This document shows positions 8,217-17,252 of a stretch of DNA of 41,640 nt, in pieces. Source of the stretch: Pseudobacteriovorax antillogorgiicola (GTDB taxonomy: Bacteria; Bdellovibrionota_B; Oligoflexia; Oligoflexales; CAIYRB01); assembly GCA_945862295.1 (NCBI GenBank), contig CAMAXT010000013.1, positions 1-41,640 on the forward strand, read 5' to 3'. Within the stretch, counting starts at the first letter, position 1. Every line of letters begins with the position of its first letter. Under the pieces are notes generated by a model. It was not told the origin of the DNA. It saw nothing but the letters and a program-made list of their open reading frames with translations, and ran no database searches. A program made the position numbers and the translations under genes.

Positions 8217-9410
8217 ATGGCGATGCGCATTTTGTTTGTATGGCTCACCGCAATTCTTTCATTGCCTGCCTTTCAAGCGGCAGGGCAAGGGGGCGGCGCA
8301 CTACCAAAGGGCAATTCTAAGGGCGGTGGTGTTAAGCCTCCAACCAAGCCAGTTGGAAAATCCCCTGCAAAGCAGGCTGCCGCGAAGTGTTCAGACAGCG
8401 TTTATTTAGTTGGTGAAGGGGTAGGGTCTTTTTCCAAAGAAGGAAATCTGCTCTATCTCCTCGCTCGCAATAAGGACGCAGGTAAACTTCAGCGCTACAC
8501 CATTTTTAAAATCGATGCCGAAGCCGGCAAAGCCGACCCAATTTATAGCCTTGAACAAAAAGGCGAAGTCGCTTTGATGACTTTGAACAATCCCGTGCAG
8601 GCTGTATCAACAGTGTCATTTTTAGGTCCTTGCGCCAGTTCCTATGAGGGAGCTGCAGGCTCAGTCACCATCTCGTTAGCAAACAAAGTCGACAAGGCGG
8701 TTCAGCTCTCTGGAAATTTTGCGTTGATAGAGACGCTAACGGGCCGCGTCTTTTCTGATATGAAAAAAAATGCGGTCTTAGAAATGGATGCGGTTTCCTT
8801 TCAGACCAGAAGCAGCGCTAAGCACCGGCCAGGCGAACGGCCGCTTTTTTTTGATCCATTGAAACGCCTACTTGTTACGTGGCATCATGATAAAAAACAG
8901 CGGGGTTTAGTTGCTTATTTTTCCGACCAGTTGATACCAGATGCGGCCTTATCGATTCCGGAGTGGGATAGACTTTTACGTGATAAAGATCTCTTTGGTG
9001 CTTACTCGGTCCAAGAAAAAGCCAACGTTGTTGTCATCCATGAAATCCCCGAATGGTCTGGTGTCACTGAAAAAAAAGATCACACGCTTAAAGTATTGCC
9101 GGAAGTTCCAGTCATGAATTCGTCTTTGATCGCCGATTTCAAGTTCAAATTTGTTGGATTCGTTGCACCGACTTGGAAAGAACGGACAAAGAGAAACAAG
9201 GTGTATTTATATAATTATTCTACAGGAGCGTTGCTTGGGAAAATCAGTCCTGCTGCCGGTGATATTCCTGGTTACGTCGCGATCTCGCCAAATGGACGAC
9301 TACTTATCGTTGAAACCCGAGATGAAGCATCGAGAAATACAACTGGTTTAAAAGCGATGCGCACCGATACTGGCTTTATCAGTACGATCAAATTGGTGTT
9401 CCCGAAGTAA
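8217..9410 (+). CDS. Secreted protein of unknown function
   Basis: About 397 residues from the ATG at 8217, chosen because AGGAG (8204-8208) lies 8 bases upstream and the protein then begins with a clean signal peptide (MAMRILFVWLTAILSLPAFQ). An upstream in-frame ATG at 8169 would put 16 residues before it. After the signal comes a Gly/Lys/Pro-rich linker, then a domain with repeated beta-strand-like segments. The end includes SPNGRLLIVETRDE, which looks like a propeller blade. Function is unknown. It is divergent from the radical SAM cassette. Confidence 0.7.
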   Translation: MAMRILFVWLTAILSLPAFQAAGQGGGALPKGNSKGGGVKPPTKPVGKSPAKQAAAKCSDSVYLVGEGVGSFSKEGNLLYLLARNKDAGKLQRYTIFKIDAEAGKADPIYSLEQKGEVALMTLNNPVQAVSTVSFLGPCASSYEGAAGSVTISLANKVDKAVQLSGNFALIETLTGRVFSDMKKNAVLEMDAVSFQTRSSAKHRPGERPLFFDPLKRLLVTWHHDKKQRGLVAYFSDQLIPDAALSIPEWDRLLRDKDLFGAYSVQEKANVVVIHEIPEWSGVTEKKDHTLKVLPEVPVMNSSLIADFKFKFVGFVAPTWKERTKRNKVYLYNYSTGALLGKISPAAGDIPGYVAISPNGRLLIVETRDEASRNTTGLKAMRTDTGFISTIKLVFPK

Positions 9411-9425
9411 TCTTTTTGATAAAGG

Positions 9426-9893
9426 TTATTTTCTATTCCCGAGATAGTAAGTCGTATTGGCGCAGATTTCTTTTGATGTTGCGGCACTCTCACTTGGATG
9501 ACTCGCCGATATACCTAAAAACCCGCCTTTTGATGCAACTGTTGCTGGGACAAAAAGTAGTGTTTGGACGAATTGGGTGCCAATCGAGTTGCGTCCGCAA
9601 AGACCTACAGAAAGTTGATCTGACGAGAGCTCTTGGGAAAATACATTGAGGAGTTCTTCCTGCTTCTTTAGAGATGTGAACGTAAAATTTACATCACAAA
9701 AAATCTTCCGGCCGCCGAGTGTCAGATTGTCCTCGACCCACCAACAGGTGCCAAGCTCGCAGCTTTGATTGGAGCAGACATCTTCTATCGTCGATAAGAT
9801 CGGCTCTCGCAACGTGCTCTCCACGGAACCTTTGCGACTACATGCAGCAAGCACAACCACAAAACAGATAGACGAACATCGCGAAGCAGTCAT
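9426..9893 (-). CDS. Predicted lipoprotein
   Basis: About 155 residues from the ATG at 9893, which has GGAGG 7 bases upstream; the longer open frame to 10028 is not needed. The signal peptide ends in a good lipobox (VLAAC). The mature part is rich in cysteines (CSNQSCELGTC and others), suggesting disulphide bonds outside the cytoplasm. It is convergent with the preceding secreted protein. No family is recognised. Confidence 0.7.
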   Translation of the reverse strand: MTASRCSSICFVVVLAACSRKGSVESTLREPILSTIEDVCSNQSCELGTCWWVEDNLTLGGRKIFCDVNFTFTSLKKQEELLNVFSQELSSDQLSVGLCGRNSIGTQFVQTLLFVPATVASKGGFLGISASHPSESAATSKEICANTTYYLGNRK

Positions 9894-10130
9894 GAGAACC
9901 TCCAGGTTAGATATGTCTAAGCAATTATCTGACCAATGTGGCGAGAAACCTGTGAGGTTACTCCTCCAAGAGTTACAAGCTTCGATGTAAGAAATTATGG
10001 GTTGTCCAGAACGGGTGTAAGACACCACAAGAGTCTACAATTCGACACAGGAGCCTTGGGTGAGTCACGTATTGTGGTTTGCCCATACATCCTGCAGGCA
10101 GACATGGCAGTCGGGTCCCAGAGTGCAGAT

Positions 10131-10153
10131 AACAATTGTATTTACAATATGTT
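10131..10153. promoter_or_regulatory. Candidate operator upstream of the TetR gene
   Basis: ATTGTA-TT-TACAAT (10135-10148) is a perfect inverted repeat, extended by AAC/GTT with one bulged base. It lies about 100 bases before the TetR-type regulator and could be an autoregulatory site. This is inference from position and symmetry only. The rest of 9894-10244 shows nothing I can name. Confidence 0.35.
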
Positions 10154-10244
10154 ACTTGTTTAAAATGGATAGCTGACCTAAACATGATAGTAACTGTTCT
10201 GTAGATTATAGTCCACAGTTGACCCTTTAGGACATCCATCGTTG

Positions 10245-10862
10245 ATGGCAACTAGACGAGACAATCCGTTTTGGCGAACCAAACACGAGCGAATTTCAGA
10301 AGCTGCTTTCGAAGAGTTTTCAAAATGCGGATTTGAACTAGCAAGTATGGAAAAGATTGCGGAAGCGTCCGGAGTTTCCAAGGTAACGGTTTACAATCAC
10401 TTTGCGACTAAAGATCAATTGTTTGTGGATTGTTGTGAGTACTTTTTCGAGTTCATATTTCACCCTTTTGATTTTGATCCAGAACAACACACGACTGACG
10501 GCAGCTTTTCTCTCGATTTGTTTGTTGCGTCGGTGATAAAATTTTCTTTGAAGCCAAGTCTTTTAGCGATGCGAAACATCATACGTTCTGAGCACGCCAG
10601 GATGCCAGCGCTGGGGCTGAAGAAGAAAGAATCGCTGCTCAACCCAACCCAGCTGATTTATATTTTGTCGCAAGTTCTACCAGTGGCAGAAGATCGCAAA
10701 AGAGAGACTGCGGAGTTAATTTTGTGTCTTGTTCAAGTGAAGTGCCAGCGTTACGCTGATGAGCAAAAAGACCTAAATTTGCAGATAAATATCGATGTTG
10801 CGGTTGCGGACCTAACTACTGAAATTGTTCTAATAGTCAAAAGATCTAGGCTTCTCGACTAG
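10245..10862 (+). CDS. TetR/AcrR-family transcriptional regulator
   Basis: About 205 residues. The N-terminal helix-turn-helix is clear (FSKCGFELASMEKIAEASG then VSKVTVYNHFATKDQLF), as in AcrR-type repressors. The C-terminal ligand domain is ordinary in length. The start may be ATG 10245 or TTG 10242; AGGA at 10229 suits the latter better. It is convergent with the lipid-transport operon (mlaD-like gene), with their stop codons joined by an octamer repeat, so it may not control that operon. The ligand is unknown. Confidence 0.85.
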   Translation: MATRRDNPFWRTKHERISEAAFEEFSKCGFELASMEKIAEASGVSKVTVYNHFATKDQLFVDCCEYFFEFIFHPFDFDPEQHTTDGSFSLDLFVASVIKFSLKPSLLAMRNIIRSEHARMPALGLKKKESLLNPTQLIYILSQVLPVAEDRKRETAELILCLVQVKCQRYADEQKDLNLQINIDVAVADLTTEIVLIVKRSRLLD

Positions 10863-10894
10863 TCGGCTAATCGACTAATCGACTAATCGACTAT
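10855..10894. repeat. Tandem 8-bp repeat (five units of TCGACTAA type)
   Basis: Five consecutive octamers read TCGACTAG, TCGGCTAA, TCGACTAA, TCGACTAA and TCGACTAT. The array spans the stop codons of two convergent genes, the TetR stop at its left end and the MlaD-like stop at its right end. It also contains the palindrome CGACTAGTCG (10856-10865). No T-tract is present. Confidence 0.8.
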
Positions 10895-11835
10895 TTTCCT
10901 TTTTTAACTTCTTCAGTACTTCCTTCGAGTAGCCAAGTTTTCTGAAGAGCTTTTAACGTAATTGTTAGCTCAGTTACGGCTTCTATCACTTTAGATGCGT
11001 AGTCAGGATTTTTCTTTAGTTGCTCAGCAAGGTCATTCAGTGAAACTAGCATATTTGTCATCAGTTCTTGTTTTTGTGCAAAAGGCGTCATCGTTTGATT
11101 GACGGTACTCAGAGTGTCTCTTATTAGATTATCTTTAAAAAAGTCGTTCTGTATTGATTTGAAGACTTCGTTACCCGATGCAACGAATTCAGGAAGAACT
11201 TTGTTTTGCTTTTTAAGTTCCTTACTGATCACAATTAAATCATCACTGAGTTTTATGAAGTTCTCGAGTGAGGGTTCTACTAGGCTGATTGTTTTGTTGA
11301 AGTCGCCGCCGTGATATTTGCCGAAGATTTGATCGACATTTTTCGTGATACCGTTGAGTCCCGCAAGGAGCGATTCGATGTTGGTCATAAGTTCCGTGAG
11401 CTTTTTACCAGAAATGAAATCTGTTAGTTCGGTAGTGGTTCTGCTGGGGATTAGGGCGAAAGCCTTAAGTTCGGGGCTATCGGGTTCTCCAGGTACTAGT
11501 TCAATTCTTTTCTCACCGATGACAAAAGCTCTGAATATTGTGACATATGATCCCTCGGTCACACGTTTTGCTATGGAGCTTTTTACATCTAAGGTGACAG
11601 CAATTAGATTCTCTTCATCGACTTCAAGATCGGAAATTTCTCCGACTCTTAATCCTGAAACTGTGACATAGCCACCGATGCGAAGTCCATCGGCGTCTGT
11701 AACTTTAGTTAGGTACTTTGTCTTGGGCTCGAACCAGAGGTTTCTTTTGCCGATCTCGTAGACTGCGGCAAGAAATAGCAGACAAGCTAAGCCGATACCA
11801 ATCAAAGATCTCTTTTCGAAAATTCCTAGCTGCAT
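10891..11835 (-). CDS. MCE-domain lipid transport protein (MlaD-like)
   Basis: A 314-residue protein with one N-terminal membrane helix (about 11-27), an MCE domain (about 37-115, including DADGLRIGGYVTVSGLRVG) and a long helical C-terminal part. MCE proteins form periplasmic hexamers that shuttle phospholipid between membranes with an MlaE permease and an MlaF ATPase. It overlaps the ATPase gene by 10 bases, so it is the last gene of a three-gene operon. No MlaC or MlaB is seen. Confidence 0.88.
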   Translation of the reverse strand: MQLGIFEKRSLIGIGLACLLFLAAVYEIGKRNLWFEPKTKYLTKVTDADGLRIGGYVTVSGLRVGEISDLEVDEENLIAVTLDVKSSIAKRVTEGSYVTIFRAFVIGEKRIELVPGEPDSPELKAFALIPSRTTTELTDFISGKKLTELMTNIESLLAGLNGITKNVDQIFGKYHGGDFNKTISLVEPSLENFIKLSDDLIVISKELKKQNKVLPEFVASGNEVFKSIQNDFFKDNLIRDTLSTVNQTMTPFAQKQELMTNMLVSLNDLAEQLKKNPDYASKVIEAVTELTITLKALQKTWLLEGSTEEVKKGK

Positions 11836-12596
11836 GTCGCAACAATCCTATTTTTAAGAATGGATGCACTCTCAATCCAACATGGTTCCATAAAATCTGA
11901 AAACTCGGACACTTTTTTTCCACTGGTTGGATGCAAAACCCAGTCAGCTATCGACAACCCGAATGGATAGTCGTCAGTTCCAATAAGTACTGCAGTTCCC
12001 TTTTTTTTCTGCTTGAGAACCCATTTAAGGAGCGTGCCAACAAAGGGAGACGCTACCATTGCTGTCGGGTCATCGAGAAGCAAGACCGAGGGACTTAAAA
12101 CGACGGAGCGTGCTAACAGCACTTTTTTCCGGACTTCGTTTGAAATCCGGTTAGGACGAACGTTCCACATATCTGGATCGATATCTAAATCTTGAAGTGC
12201 TCTAATCGCCAGTGAACCTTTTTCGATGTTGGCTCCGTTGCGATAATAGCCGTGATATTTGGCGGGGAGGTCGACGTTGTCGATAATCGATAGGTTCGAA
12301 ATTAGTCCCTTATCACGGAAGGAAAAGCCGATTTTATGCCGAAGGCTGAGCATTTCATTTGTTCGCAGATTCGCACCAAAGATCGAGTCGCCATCGATGC
12401 GAACATCACCAGAGTTGACGCTGCCAAGTCCTAACAGAAGACGCAAGAGACTACTGGAATCTTTACCACCGAGGATCACCAAAATTTCACCTCGGCCGAC
12501 GGTGAAATTATATGGATTCTGCGATCCTGTTTGTCCTATCGCTGAAGTGCCAGAGAAGTTTGTGATCTCAAAATGTTTTGAGGGATCTTTGGTCAT
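11826..12596 (-). CDS. MlaF-type ABC protein with degenerate catalytic motifs
   Basis: A 256-residue ABC nucleotide-binding protein by position and overall pattern. The Walker A region reads LGGKDSSSLLRLLLG (42-56), with no Lys at the GKS/T position (Ser47). The signature LSGGQ is ISNEV (151-155). Walker B is LLLDDPT (172-178), with Asp in place of the catalytic Glu. The H-loop His is Asp208. It overlaps both mlaE-like and mlaD-like genes. The reading frame is intact and conserved around the motifs, so this looks like a pseudo-ATPase under selection. Whether it still binds nucleotide is unknown. Confidence 0.82.
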   Translation of the reverse strand: MTKDPSKHFEITNFSGTSAIGQTGSQNPYNFTVGRGEILVILGGKDSSSLLRLLLGLGSVNSGDVRIDGDSIFGANLRTNEMLSLRHKIGFSFRDKGLISNLSIIDNVDLPAKYHGYYRNGANIEKGSLAIRALQDLDIDPDMWNVRPNRISNEVRKKVLLARSVVLSPSVLLLDDPTAMVASPFVGTLLKWVLKQKKKGTAVLIGTDDYPFGLSIADWVLHPTSGKKVSEFSDFMEPCWIESASILKNRIVATCS

Positions 12597-13252
12597 AAGG
12601 TGATTCCATGCACAAGGTAGAAAAGTATAGAGAAAGCGAGATTGATACTGATAGCGGCTGTTAGTGCATCCACAACGGCTTTATTGGTAACTATGGGAAC
12701 CTCGAAAGGAGCATTTTTTAAGGATAATCCGCGGCTGCAAGCGATATAGGCTACTGCGCCACCCAAAGTCAGCGCTTTAAGCGCAAAAAAGAGTAGATCG
12801 CCCGGTCGAATCGAAAGGGCGATAGAATTCAGAAACTGATCTATTGGCATGTGGCCGTCGTAGTTGACGCCGAGCCATCCCCCGGCGATAGAGAACATCC
12901 AAAAAATGACAGCCATACAAAAAAGCGAAATCATCGAAGCAACAATGCGAGGCGCAAGCAGGTAGTGATAGACACTGATTCCCATGACATGCAACGCCTC
13001 GATTTCTTGCTGAACTTTAATGGTAGCGAGTTCAGCAGCCATGGCTGTCGCACTGCGTGCAATTAGAATGATGCTGCAAGCGATAGGTGTTAGTTCGCGA
13101 AAGAGAACAAACACCAGGATTCTTCCTACCTGGCTATCGCCGCCAAGAAGACTAAGTCCCATGTTTGATTGAAACGAAACAATCACACCCGAGCAGAATC
13201 CTAAAAACATCAACATGTAAATTGACTGCACAAAAGTGAAATAGACTTGCAA
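12593..13252 (-). CDS. MlaE-family ABC permease
   Basis: A multi-pass permease with the family hallmark around RELTPIACSIILIARSATAM and AAELATIKVQQEIEAL. MlaE works in the inner membrane with an MlaF ATPase and MCE proteins in phospholipid transport. The listed start is a TTG at 13252. In-frame, MlaE-like sequence (PWRVGHRSEFFRNFLLQ) continues upstream to a stop at 13342-13340 with no ATG, GTG or TTG in that extension. The true N-terminus may use a rare codon such as CTG at 13336. The 4-base overlap with the ATPase gene indicates one operon. Confidence 0.85.
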   Translation of the reverse strand: MQVYFTFVQSIYMLMFLGFCSGVIVSFQSNMGLSLLGGDSQVGRILVFVLFRELTPIACSIILIARSATAMAAELATIKVQQEIEALHVMGISVYHYLLAPRIVASMISLFCMAVIFWMFSIAGGWLGVNYDGHMPIDQFLNSIALSIRPGDLLFFALKALTLGGAVAYIACSRGLSLKNAPFEVPIVTNKAVVDALTAAISINLAFSILFYLVHGITL

Positions 13253-13470
13253 AAGAAAATTTCGGAAAAATTCCGACCGATGGCCGACGCGCCATGGCAG
13301 GTAAAAAAGAATTGATTGTAAAAACCTTGATTGCAGAGGTTAGTCCCGTCCTAATACTTCGATTTCTTTAATTTTATTAAACGTTTAGGTGCTAAACAAT
13401 CCTTGGGCAGATATTGCCCAATCCTAGAGCCAGCCTAGGCGATTTGCTCTGTTTCCCTTCCTTTCGGGGT

Positions 13471-13485
13471 ACCTATATAATGTCT
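13471..13485 (+). promoter_or_regulatory. Possible -10 element for the NTF2-like gene
   Basis: TATAAT at 13476-13481 lies about 50 bases before the chosen start. I see no convincing -35 at the right spacing, so support is weak. Confidence 0.3.
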
Positions 13486-13534
13486 TAGTCGGCAATTTCT
13501 GCTTGCTATGTTTTTTTTCCTCATTGGAGCCTCG

Positions 13535-14158
13535 ATGTTCAGATCGCTGTTTTTCGCAACCTTTGTTTCGTTGGTTGTTGTTCTAGCTGGGCTTGGATTT
13601 GGCGCGGGGAATCCTGCTGATGTCGAGGTCGAGCCAGAAAATATCGAGCCGTCAAACGCAGACGCCGCTGACGAAGATGCACCAGTCGTTGACGGTGTCT
13701 TTGCTGAAGAGATGCCAGTAGAAGAAACCGATTCGAAATCGATGAAAGTAGATAAGTTCTATAACGGTTTGACCTCTGAAAATATTGCGGCACGGATGGA
13801 AGCGATGTATGCAACCAACGTTCAGTTCAATAGCCCCTATGCTAATTTAGTCGGTCGCGAAGCTCTTTTAGAGCATTACAAGGAACTTTTTGTTAATTTG
13901 AAGAGTTTCAGCCTTGAGATAACCGAAGAATTTGTCAGCGGACAAGAAACGGTATTGCTTTGGGATATTACGTACGCGCATCCTAAGTTGAATGGCGGTG
14001 AGCCGCTTAAGTCTTCAGGGGTCTCGCATTTAACATTTGCCAGCGATCAAGTACTTTCACAGAAAGACTATTTTGATGCCGGCGCGATGGTCTATGAACA
14101 TGTGACTTTGATCGGACGCATGGTTAAATGGGTGAAGAACAAGGTTGTAGGTGCATAG
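13535..14158 (+). CDS. Secreted NTF2/SnoaL-like protein
   Basis: About 207 residues from ATG 13535, which has GGAG 5 bases upstream and begins a good signal peptide (MFRSLFFATFVSLVVVLAGL). An upstream ATG at 13508 is in frame. After an acidic, low-complexity linker comes an NTF2/SnoaL-like alpha+beta domain (about residues 70-195; NVQFNSPYANLVGREALLEH and similar). Such domains bind small hydrophobic ligands or act as ketosteroid-isomerase-like enzymes. Here it would be periplasmic. The ligand is unknown. Confidence 0.75.
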   Translation: MFRSLFFATFVSLVVVLAGLGFGAGNPADVEVEPENIEPSNADAADEDAPVVDGVFAEEMPVEETDSKSMKVDKFYNGLTSENIAARMEAMYATNVQFNSPYANLVGREALLEHYKELFVNLKSFSLEITEEFVSGQETVLLWDITYAHPKLNGGEPLKSSGVSHLTFASDQVLSQKDYFDAGAMVYEHVTLIGRMVKWVKNKVVGA

Positions 14159-17100
14159 TTACGGCTGTGAAATGCACCAAAATCCAGTCGTAGTGTTGCA
14201 TGCGACCGGCGACGCTAAGCTAAAGGCAGATCCGGTCGAGTAGCTGGTGAGACCTATCGCATTAGTTGAAAAGTCGGCGCAGTTGTTACCTGAATGTACA
14301 CCTTGGGCTGTCGATCCGGTAAAAATAGAGCCGCTAAAGACGGTACCATTTAGTCTGTAATTGGCATTGGTGTCCCAAGTCCCACTCCAAAAATTAGTTG
14401 AATTCGCAGCAACAACAACTCCTAGTGCGTTGTGGACTGGGCCGGAAATTGTGACGCGAGATTTTGCATCAACAGTCGAAGTCGAAAGTAGGGCTTTAAA
14501 TCCTTTTTTACCAACAGCGCCCGCGAGAGATTCGCATGCTGCATCAAAATTCGCTAAGCTTCCGATAGTTTCCGGGGCCGTTCGTGTACCGACAAAAATT
14601 TCGTGGTGGGTGAACCAGTTTGATTTTCCCGAATTAGATTCGATAGCGCTACTGTCTGCTAATTCAATTTCATTGATGCCGTTTCCAGAATCAATGACTT
14701 CATCAACCCAGCTTGCGCCTGAAAAATGTCTGTGCACAAGTGCATAGTTGGCTGAGACCATTTCACTAAAAAAGAAGTGGACATTATTGGTTGAGTCGAC
14801 TTGCATATTAAGAACAGACTTGCTATTTCCGCTGTCGATACCTGCTTTAGTAGCTGCAGGAATCCGTGTTCCGTTTAACCAATAGGAAACGGTCATTGCG
14901 TCGTCATTTTGCCCTCCCCAAGAGCTAAGATGAACCGAATCCGCGCTGTCACGATGTATCACAACGTGTCGCAGGTATCCGCCGTCATTCACATTCGGAG
15001 TGACTGAGGTAGGAGGATCACCTTGTAACCAACCCTGAGATGTATTGGCAACGTAGGCAACGGTGTCTGCAGGGCTGTTGTGACAGCGAAATGCAATGGT
15101 TACTTTTCCATTATTACAGTCGATATCTTCAGCATAGATGACAGTGCCAGTGAGGCATTCACCGGCGCCAATACTCTGCATGGCCATCGCCGCAGATATA
15201 GTCCAAAACGAAGAATCTTTTTGTCTGCTTTTTAGGTAGAGGTTGGTAGACGACGAATAAGCAGTCCACAGTGTATCATAGCGATCAACACATGAGCTGA
15301 ACAAGTTCGAAGAGAATCCTGTTGCAGCTTGCGTCGTTGATGTCGATTTTTTTGTCGTATACATCGCCTGAGGAGTAACCAAATCGGCAACCATCTGAAT
15401 CTTGCTAGTAGAGTCAAACATTGCGTTTAGGTTAACGTTAACACTGGTGAGGCCGAGGCCAGATAAAAGGACCTTTTCGCTGTCTGGATCGGACCAAGAA
15501 TTATTAACTTTAGTGTAGTGCTTGAGTAAGCTGGGCCCATTGGTGTTATATAATAAAGCGATGTACGGTTCTCGATTTACATCTAGTAAGAGATCGAAGC
15601 TCTTGTAATTCATGTATATGGTACCGGCAGCGGATTTTACTAATGTTGGCGCCTGCCAGCTGCCTGTTTCACCAGTGAGGTGATAGAGGTTTCCTTGTCT
15701 CATGAATGCTAGATGAAAGACGTCATTCGCCTGAGCAAGCGTGGTCGCTGTTTTAGTCGATCCGCTGCTGAGTGCAGGAGTCGGATTGCTGTTCATTGCG
15801 CAGATACGAAATGAATATTCTGTGTTCTCTGTTAAAGGGCTTACTATATGGCTTGTTCCTGATACGTCGCTTTCGGAAATCACGGTGCCGACATTGCATG
15901 TTGCTGGAGGCGTACTACCTGTCTGGTAGGAAATTCTATAGCCGACTGTCGAGCCACCAGCGTTAATCCAATTGAGAGTTACTTGATTGGTTTGATAGGA
16001 TACAGCCGTTAGTCCAGTTGGATTTGGCGGCATTGGCTGCAAGGTTGACTTAGTGATAACGACACCACTGGAAGCGCTGCCAGAAGGGTCTGCGTTGACA
16101 GCGCATAGACGAAAAGAATAGCTCGTGTTTGCGCTTAAGGTGTCAACACTAGCGCTTGTGTCAACTATCTTGGTTGAGGGAAGGAAAAAACCGTCGCTAC
16201 ATGTTGCGGGAGCTGTGATGCCAACAACATATGATATGCGGTATCCGGTTGTTGAAGCCCCACCTTTTACCCACGTTAAATCTATGCGTGCTTCGCTTAC
16301 AGCATTGGCTGAAAAGTTCGTTGGATTGGTGGCTGGTTCATAAGCAGTACCAGGTCCACCGCCTGAGTTTTCAACCTGTGCAGCTGCTGCATCTTTCAGA
16401 ATCTTTTTTGTTTCTTCTGTTAGGGTGTCTGATTTTGCAGCAACTATAATGATTTGTTGAACGATAGCTGCTATCTCAGCATTTGTTTTGGGGCCATCGC
16501 TGATTATATCTTTTTGTTTCGCCAATACGGGAAGCAGTACAGAATCGATTACGGCTTTATAGTCAGTGATACCCGGTGCTGCAATCTTCTTGGCGAGCGA
16601 TTCAAGAACGGCAGAATTAACTTTTTTTTGATCGACAAGATCTTTTCCGTCCTGCGACTGAACCATCCGAATGAAAAGACTCACCGCGATAGATGATTCG
16701 GAATTTAGTACCAATGGTAAGATAGTATCTTTAGCTAGAGCGGGAACAAAACCAGTGAGTTTTTTATATTTGACGACGTAGTAAGTGTAAGCTTGGACTT
16801 TAAAAATAAATGTGTTTTCTGCCGAGAGGTCAACGCTCTCCTCGGGTACAAAATTATGAACACCATTCGGATCTTTTCCGAGTTTATAGATTGCAACTTT
16901 TTCAGAGGTCGGAGATTCTGCATCTTGCGTCAGAAGAAGGTTCGTTCCCGCAGTGTTCTGCGCTTCAAACGTGCTCCAATCATCGATATCGATTTCGTCA
17001 ACGAAGGCCTCGCTGTCCTCCTGTTCGACTTTACCAGCAACCGTCGCTGTTTCACCTGAGGTCTCACCAGAGTTTTCATTAGTCTCAGTTGGCGAGCGCG

Positions 17101-17173
17101 AAGAACTTTCTTTTGACTTCGGTGTGCAACCGAAAACAAGGCTCAATAAAATGACGCTAAATGCCAATTTCAT
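14159..17173 (-). CDS. Large surface lipoprotein with FN3 repeats and lectin-like C-terminus
   Basis: A 1004-residue lipoprotein: the signal peptide ends in LVFGC (Cys16), followed by a Ser/Thr/Glu-rich stalk. Residues of about 280-375 and 383-480 are two fibronectin type III domains with matching ends (YSFRLCAVN, YSFRICAMN). About 485-830 is a Trp/Tyr-rich beta region, perhaps a propeller. The last 130 residues (ANFDAACESLAG ... GFWCISQP) resemble the DUF1554/endostatin-type lectin fold seen in surface proteins. AGAGGAAAC precedes the ATG. It probably is exposed on the cell surface for adhesion; this is inference. Confidence 0.8.
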   Translation of the reverse strand: MKLAFSVILLSLVFGCTPKSKESSSRSPTETNENSGETSGETATVAGKVEQEDSEAFVDEIDIDDWSTFEAQNTAGTNLLLTQDAESPTSEKVAIYKLGKDPNGVHNFVPEESVDLSAENTFIFKVQAYTYYVVKYKKLTGFVPALAKDTILPLVLNSESSIAVSLFIRMVQSQDGKDLVDQKKVNSAVLESLAKKIAAPGITDYKAVIDSVLLPVLAKQKDIISDGPKTNAEIAAIVQQIIIVAAKSDTLTEETKKILKDAAAAQVENSGGGPGTAYEPATNPTNFSANAVSEARIDLTWVKGGASTTGYRISYVVGITAPATCSDGFFLPSTKIVDTSASVDTLSANTSYSFRLCAVNADPSGSASSGVVITKSTLQPMPPNPTGLTAVSYQTNQVTLNWINAGGSTVGYRISYQTGSTPPATCNVGTVISESDVSGTSHIVSPLTENTEYSFRICAMNSNPTPALSSGSTKTATTLAQANDVFHLAFMRQGNLYHLTGETGSWQAPTLVKSAAGTIYMNYKSFDLLLDVNREPYIALLYNTNGPSLLKHYTKVNNSWSDPDSEKVLLSGLGLTSVNVNLNAMFDSTSKIQMVADLVTPQAMYTTKKSTSTTQAATGFSSNLFSSCVDRYDTLWTAYSSSTNLYLKSRQKDSSFWTISAAMAMQSIGAGECLTGTVIYAEDIDCNNGKVTIAFRCHNSPADTVAYVANTSQGWLQGDPPTSVTPNVNDGGYLRHVVIHRDSADSVHLSSWGGQNDDAMTVSYWLNGTRIPAATKAGIDSGNSKSVLNMQVDSTNNVHFFFSEMVSANYALVHRHFSGASWVDEVIDSGNGINEIELADSSAIESNSGKSNWFTHHEIFVGTRTAPETIGSLANFDAACESLAGAVGKKGFKALLSTSTVDAKSRVTISGPVHNALGVVVAANSTNFWSGTWDTNANYRLNGTVFSGSIFTGSTAQGVHSGNNCADFSTNAIGLTSYSTGSAFSLASPVACNTTTGFWCISQP

Positions 17174-17252
17174 ACTAAAGTTTCCTCTAGGTATGTTTCG
17201 GGGGTCTAGCGCTATTTCTTGAGTGGAGTGGTCATCTAGCTGAAATTATAGC

